A stretch of DNA of 64,000 nt from CBDFKJ01 sp965248805 (GTDB taxonomy: Bacteria > Pseudomonadota > Alphaproteobacteria > UBA6615), in the NCBI GenBank assembly GCA_965248805.1, contig CBDFKJ010000008.1, positions 124,001 to 188,000 of the forward strand. Direction: 5' to 3'. The notes below the pieces were generated by a model, which had not been told where the DNA came from, did no database searches, and saw only the letters and a program-made list of their open reading frames with translations. Numbering within the stretch: position 1 is the first letter of the stretch; each line of letters begins with the position of its first letter. Below, piece by piece: positions 1-9,348 of this stretch. The translations under genes were made by a program, and so were the position numbers.

Positions 1-323
1 TCGATGCCGCGATCGCGCAGCCAGTCCGAGGCCGTACGCACGTCACCCCGCCAGATTTCCCAATCGGCTTCGGCGAGGTCGCCTTCGCTATCGCCCGTGC
101 CGAACAAGTCGAGGAGGACGGTGCCCCAGCCGATTTGCGCAAGTTGCCGCGCCATCGGCGCCATCATGGGGCGTGAGCGGTTCATTTCTTCGGCGAAGGG
201 CGGGGCCACGATTACCGCCCCCGCCGGTTCAGCGGAGGCCATTGGCGGAAAGTAAACAACGAACAATCGGCCGGCCCTCCCCTCGATAAAGCAGGGAAGG
301 ATGTCGTCATGCACCGACGTCAC
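1..323 (-). CDS. Hydrolase 2, exosortase A system-associated (partial at window edge)
   Basis: About 107 N-terminal residues of an alpha/beta-hydrolase-like protein are visible; the C-terminal part lies beyond base 1. The stretch VAPPFAEEMNRSR, followed by LLDLFGTGDSEGD and WEIWRGDV, matches my knowledge of the hydrolase 2 family found next to exosortase A genes. The chosen start is a GTG at 321-323 that overlaps the TGA stop of the upstream acyl carrier protein gene (GTGA), a translational-coupling arrangement that supports it. The family accompanies PEP-CTERM/exopolysaccharide loci; its substrate is not known. No frameshift is seen in the visible portion. The catalytic residues further downstream cannot be checked. 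Confidence 0.8.
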   Translation of the reverse strand, partial: MTSVHDDILPCFIEGRAGRLFVVYFPPMASAEPAGAVIVAPPFAEEMNRSRPMMAPMARQLAQIGWGTVLLDLFGTGDSEGDLAEADWEIWRGDVRTASDWLRDRGI

Positions 324-571
324 GGAGCCCGCTTACCGTCGACGAAGCGGCACAAGCTGCCGACGGTGGCAAACGTCTCCGCGGAGATATCTTCATCGTC
401 GACCAGAATATCGAACCGCTCCTCGAGCGCGGTCACAACTGTGACGACTGCCATCGAATCGAATTCGGGTAGCGTGCCGAACAGCGGCGTCGCATCGTCG
501 AGTGCGGCAGCCCGCTCGCCCAATCGCAGCGTGTCTCGCAACACGGCTCGAACATCCTTCAGCGTCGACAC
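320..571 (-). CDS. Acyl carrier protein, exosortase A system-associated
   Basis: An 83-residue acyl carrier protein. The motif EFDSMAVV places the probable phosphopantetheine-attachment serine at residue 39, followed by helix III sequence LEERFDILVDDEDIS typical of the family. A GTG at 569-571 is preferred because a GGGAGG ribosome-binding site lies just upstream; a longer reading beginning at 616 would add residues without similarity to carrier proteins. The gene overlaps the hydrolase 2 gene by four bases. In exosortase A loci a dedicated carrier protein is found beside an AMP-forming acyl ligase, so it presumably carries the acyl or aminoacyl group activated by the neighbouring ligase. That ligase is disrupted here, so a present function is uncertain. 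Confidence 0.85.
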   Translation of the reverse strand: MSTLKDVRAVLRDTLRLGERAAALDDATPLFGTLPEFDSMAVVTVVTALEERFDILVDDEDISAETFATVGSLCRFVDGKRAP

Positions 572-750
572 CCTACTCCCTCCCGGATCAGCACTATGTG
601 CGCCACACGGGCCCAAAGCCCGCCGTCATTGTCTCGAATTTCTGCCGCCGATCAAACCGGCAGTCCCATCACCATGTCTGCGCCGCGGATGACAGGCAAC
701 GGCGAAGATGCTAGGGCTCGTGCGGCGACTTCCGGCTAGGACTGCCATTA

Positions 751-1155
751 TTGCTGCAGAAATTTCGCGACTTGGCCGCCGTCTTCGGCCGGGTCTACGC
801 ATTGTTTTACAGCGTCAATCGCCTGTGTGTTCGCATGCGGTGGCGCCGACCGTTCCACGCCTACGACTTCGTCGCCCAGCCGGTGGCGCCACACCCGCTG
901 CTGCCGGCACGCCGCGGACGCTCCCTCACCGTGGTGCACGTCGGTCCCGGCGACGCACACTTGAGAGACATACACTTTGTCGGCACGGGTATTGGCCTAT
1001 CGCTACCGGCAAGGCGCGATCTGCCTGGCAGCCATCAGCGAGGACACGGTCGTCGGCTATATGTGGCTGCTGTTCGGTGCATATGAAGAGGATGAGGTGC
1101 GGGCTCGGTTCGTGCCCCAATCCGACGCCGCTTTCGACTTCGACATCTATGTTAA
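751..1155 (+). pseudogene. GNAT acetyltransferase, 5' part (frameshifted and IS-interrupted)
   Basis: The N-terminal portion of a GNAT-type acetyltransferase of the kind found in exosortase A loci. Reading begins around the TTG at 751 (LLQKFRDLAAVFGRVYALF), continues through AYDFVAQPV and PLLPARRGRS, then shifts frame near 965-980. It resumes as RVLAYRYRQGAICLAAI, VVGYMWLLFGAYEEDEVRARF and FDIYV, the acetyl-CoA fold core. The reading is cut at base 1151-1155 by the IS1182-like element; the remainder resumes at 2567. Joining the two parts across the TTAA flanks restores a continuous protein (DIYV-KPEARGG). There are two independent lesions, so it is non-functional unless the frameshift is a sequencing error. 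Confidence 0.75.
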
Positions 1156-2465
1156 CAGCCCGTTGAAGAAGACTGAGTTGATGAAGCATCGGGCGTGATA
1201 ACAATGGCGGCGGCGAGACCCGGCGCCGGGGGGTTATTGAGGGCGAGGATAATGATCAGCGATTGTTCCTGTCGCAAGACAAGCAGCAGGACCGCCAAGC
1301 CCTTGGCCGCAGCCTCTCGCGGGGTCCCGGCGCCGATCAACTGGCGCAATAGGACGCCCAGGTTGTGTCCGGCGACGTGGATCAGATAGCGCTTGCTGAT
1401 GTTCTCGCGCCCGCGCAGCCAAGTGCGGCGCATGCCGCCGCGATCGAGGACCTGGGCGAAGCCCCGCTCGACCACTTCGGCGCGGAGTTTGAACGCGGCC
1501 TTCGCCACGCCCGACAGCAATCGGTTGCGGTTGTTGTAAACGGCCCGCCGAGCGGCGTCGTCGCCGTGCCAGCGCGAGAGCCCCTTGCCCTTCGGTTCGG
1601 CGATGCGGGTCGTCCAGGCGCCGTCGGCAAGGGACTTCAGCACCTCGCGGCCGAAGTAGCCTTTGTCGGTCACCAGCTCCGCCGGTTCGTCGGCCGTCGG
1701 CGCTGCGCCCACAGCCGCCAGCTTGGCCTCGGCTGACGTCAACGTTGTCGGCAGGGTGGTCGTGTCGCCCTGATCGGCCGGATACAGCTCGGCCGCGATC
1801 ACCGCCCCGGTGTCGAGGTCGACCGCGTGTTCGGGCTTGTAGGCCAGATGCGTCGTGCCGTCCTTCATCCTGGCGATTTTGGCCTCCGCGTCGAGACCCA
1901 GTCCGCATTGGAGAGTTTCTTGCCCTTGCGCCGCCGATCCATCTGCGCCAAGTCATATCGCCGCGGTCTCGATCCCGCTGTCGGCGGCCATGCGCTGCAG
2001 CATCTAGCGATAGCTTTCGCCGCTGTCGCGGCGCACGATCGAGCGCAGCGCCGCGTTCGCCTCCATGGTCGAAGCATCGACCCCAATCCGCTCGCCCTCG
2101 ACCAGGCCGTGCTCGCCAAGAACGTCCAGCACCCAGGCGAACACTGCCTCATGCACCGCGTGCGGCTGCGGATCGTGCTCAACGACGAGTGGTCAGGCAC
2201 ACGTGCGCGCGCCTCCAGGCGCAAGAACTCACGCAGCGACAAGCTGTCGGCGCACCGCCACTCCAACGCCCGCTCACTGTCGAGGCCTTCGAAGTAGCCG
2301 ACCAGGTGCATCCGGAAGTAACGCCCCGGTGGGATTCCCGGACGTCCGATCCCTGGCGCGTAATAGGGCTCACACAGGTCCTCGGCGAACGCATCGAAAC
2401 CGGCATCGACCAGCCAGCTGGTCGTAAAACACGTGGCCGGGCGAGCGAGGCATCTCTGCCCAACT
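1152..2465 (-). pseudogene. IS1182-family DDE transposase, multiply frameshifted
   Basis: Fragments of one transposase lie in different minus-strand frames. The N-terminal segment around 2465-2170 contains the conserved YFEGLDSERALEWRCADSLSLR block. A middle segment around 2170-1980 reads like the VDASTMEANAALRS-type catalytic region in another frame. The C-terminal segment 1868-1152 contains HAVDLDTGAVIAAELYPADQ, AELVTDKGYFG and VYNNRNRLLSGVAKAAFKLRAE, the DDE core. At least two frameshifts separate the parts. Its stop codon TAA is formed with the TTAA target at the left boundary. It is assigned to IS1182 by these blocks; it cannot be active as read. Confidence 0.75.
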
Positions 2466-2566
2466 GACCATCAAGTCCACCTGTCGATCCCCTTGTCGTC
2501 CCAACGCCATGACGAAGCTCCCGACTCGAACCATGCCCTCGTCACAGAGTCAGATGGCCGCGACTT
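1156..2566 (-). mobile_element. IS1182-like insertion sequence (degenerate) inside the GNAT gene
   Basis: A 1.41 kb insertion splitting the GNAT gene. TTAA occurs at 1152-1155 on the left and at 2567-2570 on the right, consistent with a target duplication. The left end begins CAGCCCGTTGAAGAAGACT, resembling IS1182-type termini. The right end only shows AAGTCGCGG when read inward, as if the outer dozen bases of that terminal repeat had been lost. The transposase gene runs on the minus strand and is broken in several frames, so the element appears immobile. Confidence 0.75.
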
Positions 2567-2886
2567 TTAAGCCGGAAGCACGTGGCGGCCTCGCCTTCCT
2601 GCGCCTGTGGGACGAGGCGAATGCGCGGATGCGCGAGCGCGGCGTCCATTGGTCGATGAGCCGCATATCGCGCTTCAACCAAGGATCGCTGGCCTCACAC
2701 GCACGGCTTGGCGCCCGTCCGGTCGGCCACGCTCTCTTCCTTAGACTCGGCCGCGTGCAACTCTCGGTGTCGCGCGTGGCCCCGCGCCTTCATATCTCGG
2801 TAAAGCTCAGGATCGCGCCCGGAATATGTGATCACGGCTCCTTCGGACCATCCGCTGTGAGAATACTGCAAGCTGCGCAACGCTAG
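2567..2886 (+). pseudogene. GNAT acetyltransferase, 3' part (separated by IS)
   Basis: C-terminal continuation of the GNAT gene whose 5' part ends at 1155. It reads KPEARGGLAFLRLWDEANA, then GVHWSMSRISRFNQGSLASHARLGARPVG, the conserved tail of the exosortase-associated GNAT family as I know it. The plus-strand frame is open through 2886, although the last 25 or so residues are not recognisable and the native stop may lie earlier. It has no start of its own. Together with 751-1155 it documents an insertional knockout of this gene. Confidence 0.7.
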
Positions 2887-3063
2887 TACGCCAAGTGGTC
2901 AATTTTCACGCATCTACTACCACGTTAAAATAATGCATCACTCTCTATTAACCAATATTGAGTTGACCAAATACAGGCGACATTCTCAAATCGTACGGCC
3001 CTTCGACATGCCGTAAGCTCACCGTTGCAAACCCTCGCTGAGGCGCGAATTGCTGCAAGTTCC
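2887..3063 (+). promoter_or_regulatory. AT-rich intergenic leader before the acyl-CoA ligase
   Basis: This 177-base spacer is much more AT-rich than its surroundings, notably 2917-2995 with runs such as TTAAAATAATGCATCA and ATTAACCAATATTGAGTTGACC. It lies directly upstream of the acyl-CoA ligase, PLP decarboxylase and amidotransferase genes and is a plausible promoter region for that unit. TTGACC near 2962 could be a -35 element, but no convincing -10 is paired with it. The assignment is inference from composition and position only. Confidence 0.35.
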
Positions 3064-4657
3064 ATGAGCTACCTTCTACCCGATCTCGTCGCCGATCGCG
3101 CGCATAGGCAGGCCGATGCCGTCGCGCTCAAGGGCTCTGCGCGGGAGTGCAGCTACGGCGATCTTGCCGTGCACATGGATCGCGCCGCGTGCGGACTGAT
3201 CGCGCTTGGCCTCGGTCGCGGCGAGCGTGTCGCGGTTTATCTCGACAAACGGATCGAGAGCGTCGTCGCATTCCTGGCCGCCGCCCGTGCCGGGGGCGCG
3301 TTCGTGCCTGTCAACCCGCTACTCAAGCCGCGCCAGGTCGGACACATCCTGCGCAACTGCAATGTCCGCATCTTGATCACTTCCGCCAGCCGTGCCGCGC
3401 TACTACGCGACGAACTGCGCGGCTGCGACGATCTCCGACAAATTGTACTGGTGGACGAGGACGGCCCCGACGCCGTCGACCGAGTGGCGGTTTCACGCTG
3501 GGTCCAGTTGACCGACGCCGGCCGCGCGCAACGTCACTCATTCCATCGCGTGATCGACGTCGACATGGCGGCGATCCTGTACACGTCGGGGAGCACCGGC
3601 AATCCCAAGGGCGTGGTCCTGTCGCATCGTAATCTGGTGGTCGGGGCGCAAAGCGTCAGCGAGTATCTGGAGAACACGTCGGACGATCGCATCCTCTCCG
3701 TCTTGCCGCTGAGCTTCGATGCCGGTTTGAGCCAGCTCACCACGGCGTTCTCGGTCGGCGCCAGCGTCGTGCTGATGAACTACTTGCTGCCGCGCGACGT
3801 ATTGGCGACCATGGCGCGCGAGCGCGTCACCGGGATGACCGGCGTGCCGTCGTTGTGGATCCAACTAGCCGGCCTGGACTGGCCCGAGACCGCCACCAAG
3901 TCCTAGCGCTACATGGCCAATACCGGAGGCGCGATGCCGCGCGCGACACTTGACCGGCTGCGGAGCAAGGCACCGTCATGCGACATATTCCTCATGTACG
4001 GATTGACCAAGGCGTTTCGCTCGACCTACCTGCCGCCGGGCCGAGCTGGATCGGCGGCCGGACTCGATCGGCAAGGCCATCCCCAATGCTGAGATCCTTG
4101 TTGTACGTGACGATGGCGAGTTGTGCGGCCCCGAAGAACCGGGAGAGCTCGTGCATCGCGGCGCGTTGGTCGCGCTTGGCTATTGGAACGATCCGCAACG
4201 CACCGCCGAGCGCTTTCGACCGGCGCCGCAGCGACGGACGGAGCTTTCGCTCGACGAGCCCGCCGTTTGGTCCGGCAACACCGTGCGCATGGACGACGAC
4301 GGTTTTCTCTATTTCATCGGCCGCCGCGATGACATGATCAAGACATCCGGCTATCGCGTCAGCCCCACTGAGGTCGAGGACGTTGTTTATGCCAGCGGCG
4401 CGGTCGATGAAGCGGTGGCGGTGGGCATTCCGCATCCGGCGCTCGGCCAGGCCATCGTGGTGGTCGCGACGCGAAATGGCGAAGCCGCCCTAGACGATGT
4501 GCGCGTGCTCGACCATTGCCGAGCCGAGCTACCGGGTTTCATGGTCCCGTCTGCGGTTGTCGAGCGCAGCGCCTTGCCACGCAACGCGAATGGCAAGTTC
4601 GACCGTGGCCAATTGGCGCGCGAACTAGGCGACCTATTCCGCCAGGCCACGGCATGA
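3064..4657 (+). pseudogene. Acyl-CoA ligase (AMP-forming), exosortase A system-associated, disrupted
   Basis: An ANL-superfamily adenylating enzyme of the exosortase A-associated type, starting MSYLLPDLVADRA at 3064. The AMP-binding P-loop ILYTSGSTGNPKGVV sits at about residues 175-190 and the C-terminal hinge GRRDDMIKTSGYRVSP and NANGKFDR motifs are present. Two lesions interrupt it: an in-frame TAG at 3904-3906 (between ATKS and RYMANTGGAMPR) and a frameshift near 4040 (at STYLPPG / ELDRRPDSIGKAIPN reading). All conserved blocks are otherwise present in order, so decay is recent or the lesions are sequencing errors. Its 3' end overlaps the next gene by ATGA. The natural partner would be the carrier protein at 320-571. 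Confidence 0.85.
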
Positions 4658-5892
4658 GCGCCGACCGCAGCGCCAGCGCCTACTACCGCGACGCGTTTGG
4701 CGGCGCGGATGACGGTTTGCAGGTCGGCGGTGTGCCGCTCACGCGCCTCGCCGCCCGCATCGGACAGACGCCGTTCTTCGCCTACGATCGGGCGTCGATC
4801 ACCCAGCGGATCGAAAGGCTGCGCCGCACGCTGCCGGAGAACGTCCACTTGCACTATGCCATCAAGGCGAACCCGATGCCCGCCGTCGTGCAGCACGTTG
4901 CTCCGCTGGTCGACGGCTTTGACGTCGCGTCGGCGAGCGAACTGCGCGTCGCCCTCGACACGCCAATGCCGGTCGAGCGCATATCCTTTGCCGGGCCCGG
5001 CAAGACAACGGCGGAGCTCGAGCAGTCGGTCGCTGCCGGAAATGTGATCAATCTCGAATCAATGGCGGAGCTGCAGGAAGTGGCCGCCATCGCCGACCGC
5101 ACGACGTTGCAGCCACGGGTGCTGGTGCGTGTCAATCCAGATTTCGAGCGTCGCGGTTCCGGCATGCGCATGAGCGGTGGTGCCAAGCCGTTCGGCGTCG
5201 ATGCCGAACAGGTGCCGCAGATGCTCGCGCTTCTGGCGCAGTCACCGCTGCGCTTCACGGGATTTCATATCTTCAGCGGCTCGCAAAACTTGGATGCGAC
5301 GGCGATCGTCGAGGCGCAGGAGAATACGGTCGCACTCGCCATCGAGCTCGCCGAGCACGCGCCGGCGCCGGTGCGCCTGCTGAATATCGGCGGCGGTTTC
5401 GGCTTTCCCTACTTCGCGGGCAACACGCCGCTGGATCTCGACGCCGTCGGTGCCGGCTTGGCCAAGTGCATGGACACGCGGGCCGCACGGCTGCCGCAGG
5501 CGCAGGTGATCGTCGAGTTGGGCCGCTATATCGTCGGCGAGGCTGGGGTCTATGTCTGCCGCATCGTCGACCGCAAGCAATCGCGCGGACAGACGTTCTT
5601 GGTCACCGATGGCGGGTTGCACCATCACCTCGCGGCCTCCGGCAACTTCGGGCAGGGTATTCGCCGCAACTACCCGGTCACGGTCGCCAATCGTGTCGCC
5701 GGCAACGATCTCGAGTCCGTTTCCGTTGTCGGCTGCCTGTGCACGACGCTCGATATCCTGGCCGAGAACGTGCAGCTGCCGCGGGCGGATGTGGGCGACT
5801 TGATCGCCGTATTCGGCTCGGGCGCCTATGCCATGACCGCGAGTCCCAATCGCTTCCTCAGCCATCCCGATCCCGTAGAAGTTCTCGTTTGA
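4654..5892 (+). CDS. Pyridoxal-dependent decarboxylase, exosortase A system-associated
   Basis: An intact 412-residue fold-III PLP enzyme related to diaminopimelate and ornithine decarboxylases. HYAIKANP places the PLP-binding lysine at residue 71; GGGFGFPY is the phosphate-binding glycine loop, ELGRYIVGEAG and the VGCLCTTLD block near the C-terminus provide further active-site elements. The ATG at 4654 overlaps the ligase stop (ATGA). In this family the product is thought to feed an amine or amino acid into the exosortase-linked polysaccharide or carrier-protein pathway, but the substrate is unknown. It is the only long gene of the locus without a lesion, which is notable given the damage on both sides. 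Confidence in the family is high; the reaction is inferred. Confidence 0.9.
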   Translation: MSADRSASAYYRDAFGGADDGLQVGGVPLTRLAARIGQTPFFAYDRASITQRIERLRRTLPENVHLHYAIKANPMPAVVQHVAPLVDGFDVASASELRVALDTPMPVERISFAGPGKTTAELEQSVAAGNVINLESMAELQEVAAIADRTTLQPRVLVRVNPDFERRGSGMRMSGGAKPFGVDAEQVPQMLALLAQSPLRFTGFHIFSGSQNLDATAIVEAQENTVALAIELAEHAPAPVRLLNIGGGFGFPYFAGNTPLDLDAVGAGLAKCMDTRAARLPQAQVIVELGRYIVGEAGVYVCRIVDRKQSRGQTFLVTDGGLHHHLAASGNFGQGIRRNYPVTVANRVAGNDLESVSVVGCLCTTLDILAENVQLPRADVGDLIAVFGSGAYAMTASPNRFLSHPDPVEVLV

Positions 5893-5914
5893 TGGGGCGC
5901 GGACCGGACAGACC

Positions 5915-7809
5915 ATGACCGGCATTTGCGGGTGGCTCGGACCAGGTCCAGACGCGGCAGGCGGCGATGCCCTGCTGGCTCGCATGATCGACCGACTGCC
6001 GCCGCCCGCACCCGCGCGCAGTCACTCTTGCACAGCCGATGGCGCGGGCCTGGCGGTGCGCGCCGGCGCATTGCATCAAGGCGATCGGCTGTGGACGGCG
6101 ATCGAAGGCAGTCCCCGCTGGCGCGGTGACACCCTCCAAGCACGCGCGCAGAACGACGGACATGCCGCCGCGTTAGCCGATGCCTATCACCGGTCGGGGG
6201 CCGACTTGCTCGGCGAGATCGAAGGGCCGTTTGCCTTGGCGATCCTCGACGTCGAGAAACGACGCGCCGTGTTGGCCGTCGACCGATTCGGCGTGCACCG
6301 CATGTGCTACGCGCTCGGCGACCACGGGACGCTGGTCTTCGGCACATCGACCGACGCAGTGCAGACGCATCCGACCGGCGCGTCCGTCGTCTCGACTCAG
6401 GCGATCTTCGATTATCTTTACACGTCCGTGTGTCCGGCACCGGCAACGATCTACACCGGCCAGGCGAAGCTGCCATCGGCGCACTACCTCGATTTTCACA
6501 GCGGTGCTGCGGAAACGCGCCGCTACTGGCAGATGCCGTATCGCCAAGCCCGCACGGCCGATCATGCGCAACTCGTCACCGAGATGCGCGCGAGCCTGCG
6601 CGATGCCGTGGCGCACGCCACCGCCGACGCGCTACCGGGAAGCACGGGCGCATTTCTTAGCGGCGGCCTCGACAGCTCCACCGTTGTGGGCGCGATGAAG
6701 GAGGTGGATGGCGGTCGGCCGAACGCATTCACGGTTGCCTTCGCGATGGCGGGCTATGACGAGTCCGACTACGCGCGCACGGCGGCCGAACACTTCTCGG
6801 CCGCACATCACGTGCACACGCTGACTCCGGCGGAAGTGCTGGATGCCATTCCGGTCGTGGCCGCGTCCTACGACGAGCCGTTCGGCAACTCGTCGGCGAT
6901 TCCGGCCTACGCTTGCGCCCGACTGGCGCGCGAACACGGTGTCGATCGCATGCTCGCCGGCGATGGCGGCGACGAATTGTTCGCCGGCAACGCGCGTTAC
7001 ATACGGCACCTGAAGCTCGCCGCCTATCGACGGTGCCGGCACTGTTGCGCACGTACTTCGTCGAGCCACTGTTCGACCGGCCAGGACTCCGCGCGCGGCA
7101 ATCCTCGTTTGGTCGGATCGCGCGCTACGTCTCGCTGGCACGGATCGCCATGCCGGACCGGTTGCATGTTGCCCATGCGCTCCGACAGGCCGAACCAAGC
7201 GAGATCTTTACCAGCGACGCGCTCGCCGATATCGACACCGAAGGGACGCTGCACGCACAGCGCGAGTTGTTTCTCGCCGCGCCGACGGATCAGCTGGTCG
7301 AACAGATGATGCATCTCGACCTGCAGATCGCGTTGGCGGACAACGATCTGCGCAAGGTCGACCGTATGTGCGCGGTCGCTGGCATCGACGTGCGTTATCC
7401 GTTTCTCGATGAGGCTGTCGCCGAGTTTGCGGCGCGACTGCCGGCGCAGCTCCTCGCCGACGCGGTCCACATTCGGTGCGTCTACAAACAGGCGATGACC
7501 GATTTCCTGCCCGCGTCCATCTTGCGCAAACCAAAGAAGGGATTCGGCATGCCGTTCGCCGAATGGCTGAAGCTGGACGCCGGATTGCGTGAGCTGGCGT
7601 ACGACAGCCTGGCGGCTTTCAAGGGCAGAGCCTATCTGAGACCGGCGTTCATCGATCGCATCGTGCGCCTGCACCGCGATCTTCCGCGATCACCGTTCGA
7701 TGGCATGGTGTGGGATATCATGATGCTGGAGCTGTGGTTGCGGAGCCGGCAGAACGACGTCGCAATCGGCGAGCGCGGCCCGTCGGCAATGTCGGTATCG
7801 CATGTTTGA
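5915..7809 (+). pseudogene. Asparagine synthase-like amidotransferase, exosortase A-associated, frameshifted
   Basis: A two-domain asparagine-synthetase-like protein. The N-terminal class II amidotransferase-like domain begins MTGICGWLG; the usual catalytic cysteine at residue 2 is absent (Thr), with a cysteine at position 5 instead. The synthetase domain has the ATP-pyrophosphatase loop FLSGGLDSSTV, then SYDEPFGNSSAIPAY and AGDGGDELFAGNARY. A one-base frameshift near 7030 (after KLAAYR) moves to the frame reading VPALLRTYFVEPLF, continuing through RKVDRMCAVAGIDVRYPFLDE and RKPKKGFGMPFAEWL to 7809. It follows the decarboxylase by 22 bases, probably in one transcript. The single lesion could be an assembly error. 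Confidence 0.85.
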
Positions 7810-8682
7810 GGCGCCCGACCGTGTGGTGATCGACCTGCCAGCCGACGGTCCGGCCTACCTGACGGTCGTCGTGGACACCGAGGAATCGTTCGATTGGACC
7901 CGACCGCTGTCGCGCGACAATACACAGGTCGATGGCTTCGACGCGCAGGATGCGGCGCATGACATCTTCGACCGCTTCGCCATCGTTCCGACCTATGTGA
8001 TCGAGTAACCCGTCGCCACCGACGCGGGCGCGGCACGGTACCTGCGCGCATCGGCCGACGGCGGACGCTGCGAAATAGGGGCGCACTTACACCCTTGGGT
8101 GAACCCGCCGCATGCCGAAACGGTAACGCCGAGAAACTCGTTCCCAGGCAATCTGCCGGTCGATCTCGAACGCGACAAATTGGCGGCGTTGACCGACGTC
8201 ATCGGCGAAAATCTTGGCCGGCGCCCCATCGTCTATAAGGCGGAGCGCTACGGCATCGGCAGTGCAACGGCCCGCACGCTGTGCGCATCGGACTATCGTG
8301 TCGACCTGAGCGTCCCCGCGCGTTGGGACTATGCTCGCCTAGCGGGGAGCCGGGCAAGAGATTGCACGCGCCGGGTCTCGCAGCGCGGGCACGATTGCTG
8401 GAGCGCATTCCGTTGACACCGGAAGGCATCGACGCGGCGGCGCACCGGCGCCTGATCGGCGCGCTGTGGAAGCAGGGGTGCCGGTTCTTCTGCCTCGCCT
8501 ATCACAGTCCGTCATTGGTGCCGGGACGAACACCCTATGTGCGCGACCAGGCGCAGCTGCGGCTGTTCCTCGACACGCTCCGCGCCACATGCGGCTATGT
8601 CATCGAAGAGCTCGGCGCCGTGCCGGCTACGCCGAGCGATTTGTATCGGCTGTGGAGCGAAGAGGACGCGCAGGCAGCCTAG
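7802..8682 (+). pseudogene. Polysaccharide deacetylase-like protein (WalW type), degraded
   Basis: Overlaps the amidotransferase end by eight bases and begins MFEAPDRVVID. VVVDTEESFDW holds the Asp of the deacetylase motif and EIGAHLHPWVNPP the His-x-His zinc motif. A TAA at 8006-8008 interrupts the frame where relatives have a tyrosine (VIE-stop-PVATDAG). Near 8340 the frame shifts and roughly 60 residues expected from relatives are missing. The tail RLHAPGLAARARLLERI to FCLAYHSPSLVPGRTPYVRD ends at 8682. It probably modified extracellular polysaccharide in the exosortase pathway. A premature stop plus an internal deletion makes real inactivation likely. Confidence 0.8.
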
Positions 8683-9326
8683 GCGGTCGTGTCAACGCGT
8701 TTGCCCGGCTCTTCCTTGTCGTCGTCACCGTCGGGTTTGCGCTCGTGCGCAGCGACGCCGACCATGGCCGGGCGCAGCAGGCGATCATGCAGCATGTAGC
8801 CGGTCTGCAAGAGCTGGACCACCGTGCCCGATGGCTTGCCGGTACCTGGCAGCTCGAACATCGCCTGATGGACATTGTGATCGAAGGGAACGCCGGCATC
8901 CGCGATGCGCCGGATGTGGTGGTTTTCGAACGCCTGAAGAAATTCGCGCTCGACCGCCTCTAGGCCACCGACCAGATCGGCCAGCGCCTTGCTTTCGGGG
9001 ATCGCGTCCTCGGGTACCGAATCGAGCGCTCGGCGCAGATTGTCGGCAACGTTCAACAAATCCTTCGCCAGATCGGATGCAGCATACCGATGTGCATCCT
9101 CGAGCTGACGCTGACCGCGCTTGCGCACGTTCTCGGTCTCCGCGACCGCGCGCAACAATCGGTCACGCAACTCCGCGGCCTCCTGCGCAAGCTCGGCGAC
9201 GCGCTCGGACCCCGCCTCGGCCGCAACGGTTTCGTCTTCGACGGCGCCGGTCTCGGTCGACTCCTCGCCGTCGTCGGCCGCCGCGCTCTCTTCACTCGCT
9301 TGCTTCTTGGTCTCGTCGCCGATCAT
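8679..9326 (-). CDS. grpE: Nucleotide exchange factor GrpE
   Basis: A 215-residue GrpE, the DnaK nucleotide-exchange factor. The first 55 or so residues are acidic and low-complexity, as is common. The long dimerisation helix (AELAQEAAELRDRLLRAVAE) is followed by NVRKRGQRQLEDAHRYA and the beta-domain signature FDHNVHQAMFELPGTGKPSGTV with GYMLHDRLLRPAMVGV. It sits directly downstream of hrcA on the same strand, the usual heat-shock pairing. Its stop overlaps the end of the convergent deacetylase remnant. The sequence is intact, with a normal length for the family. Confidence 0.96.
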   Translation of the reverse strand: MIGDETKKQASEESAAADDGEESTETGAVEDETVAAEAGSERVAELAQEAAELRDRLLRAVAETENVRKRGQRQLEDAHRYAASDLAKDLLNVADNLRRALDSVPEDAIPESKALADLVGGLEAVEREFLQAFENHHIRRIADAGVPFDHNVHQAMFELPGTGKPSGTVVQLLQTGYMLHDRLLRPAMVGVAAHERKPDGDDDKEEPGKRVDTTA

Positions 9327-9348
9327 GTCGCTCTGTCCGTCTCCCCAA

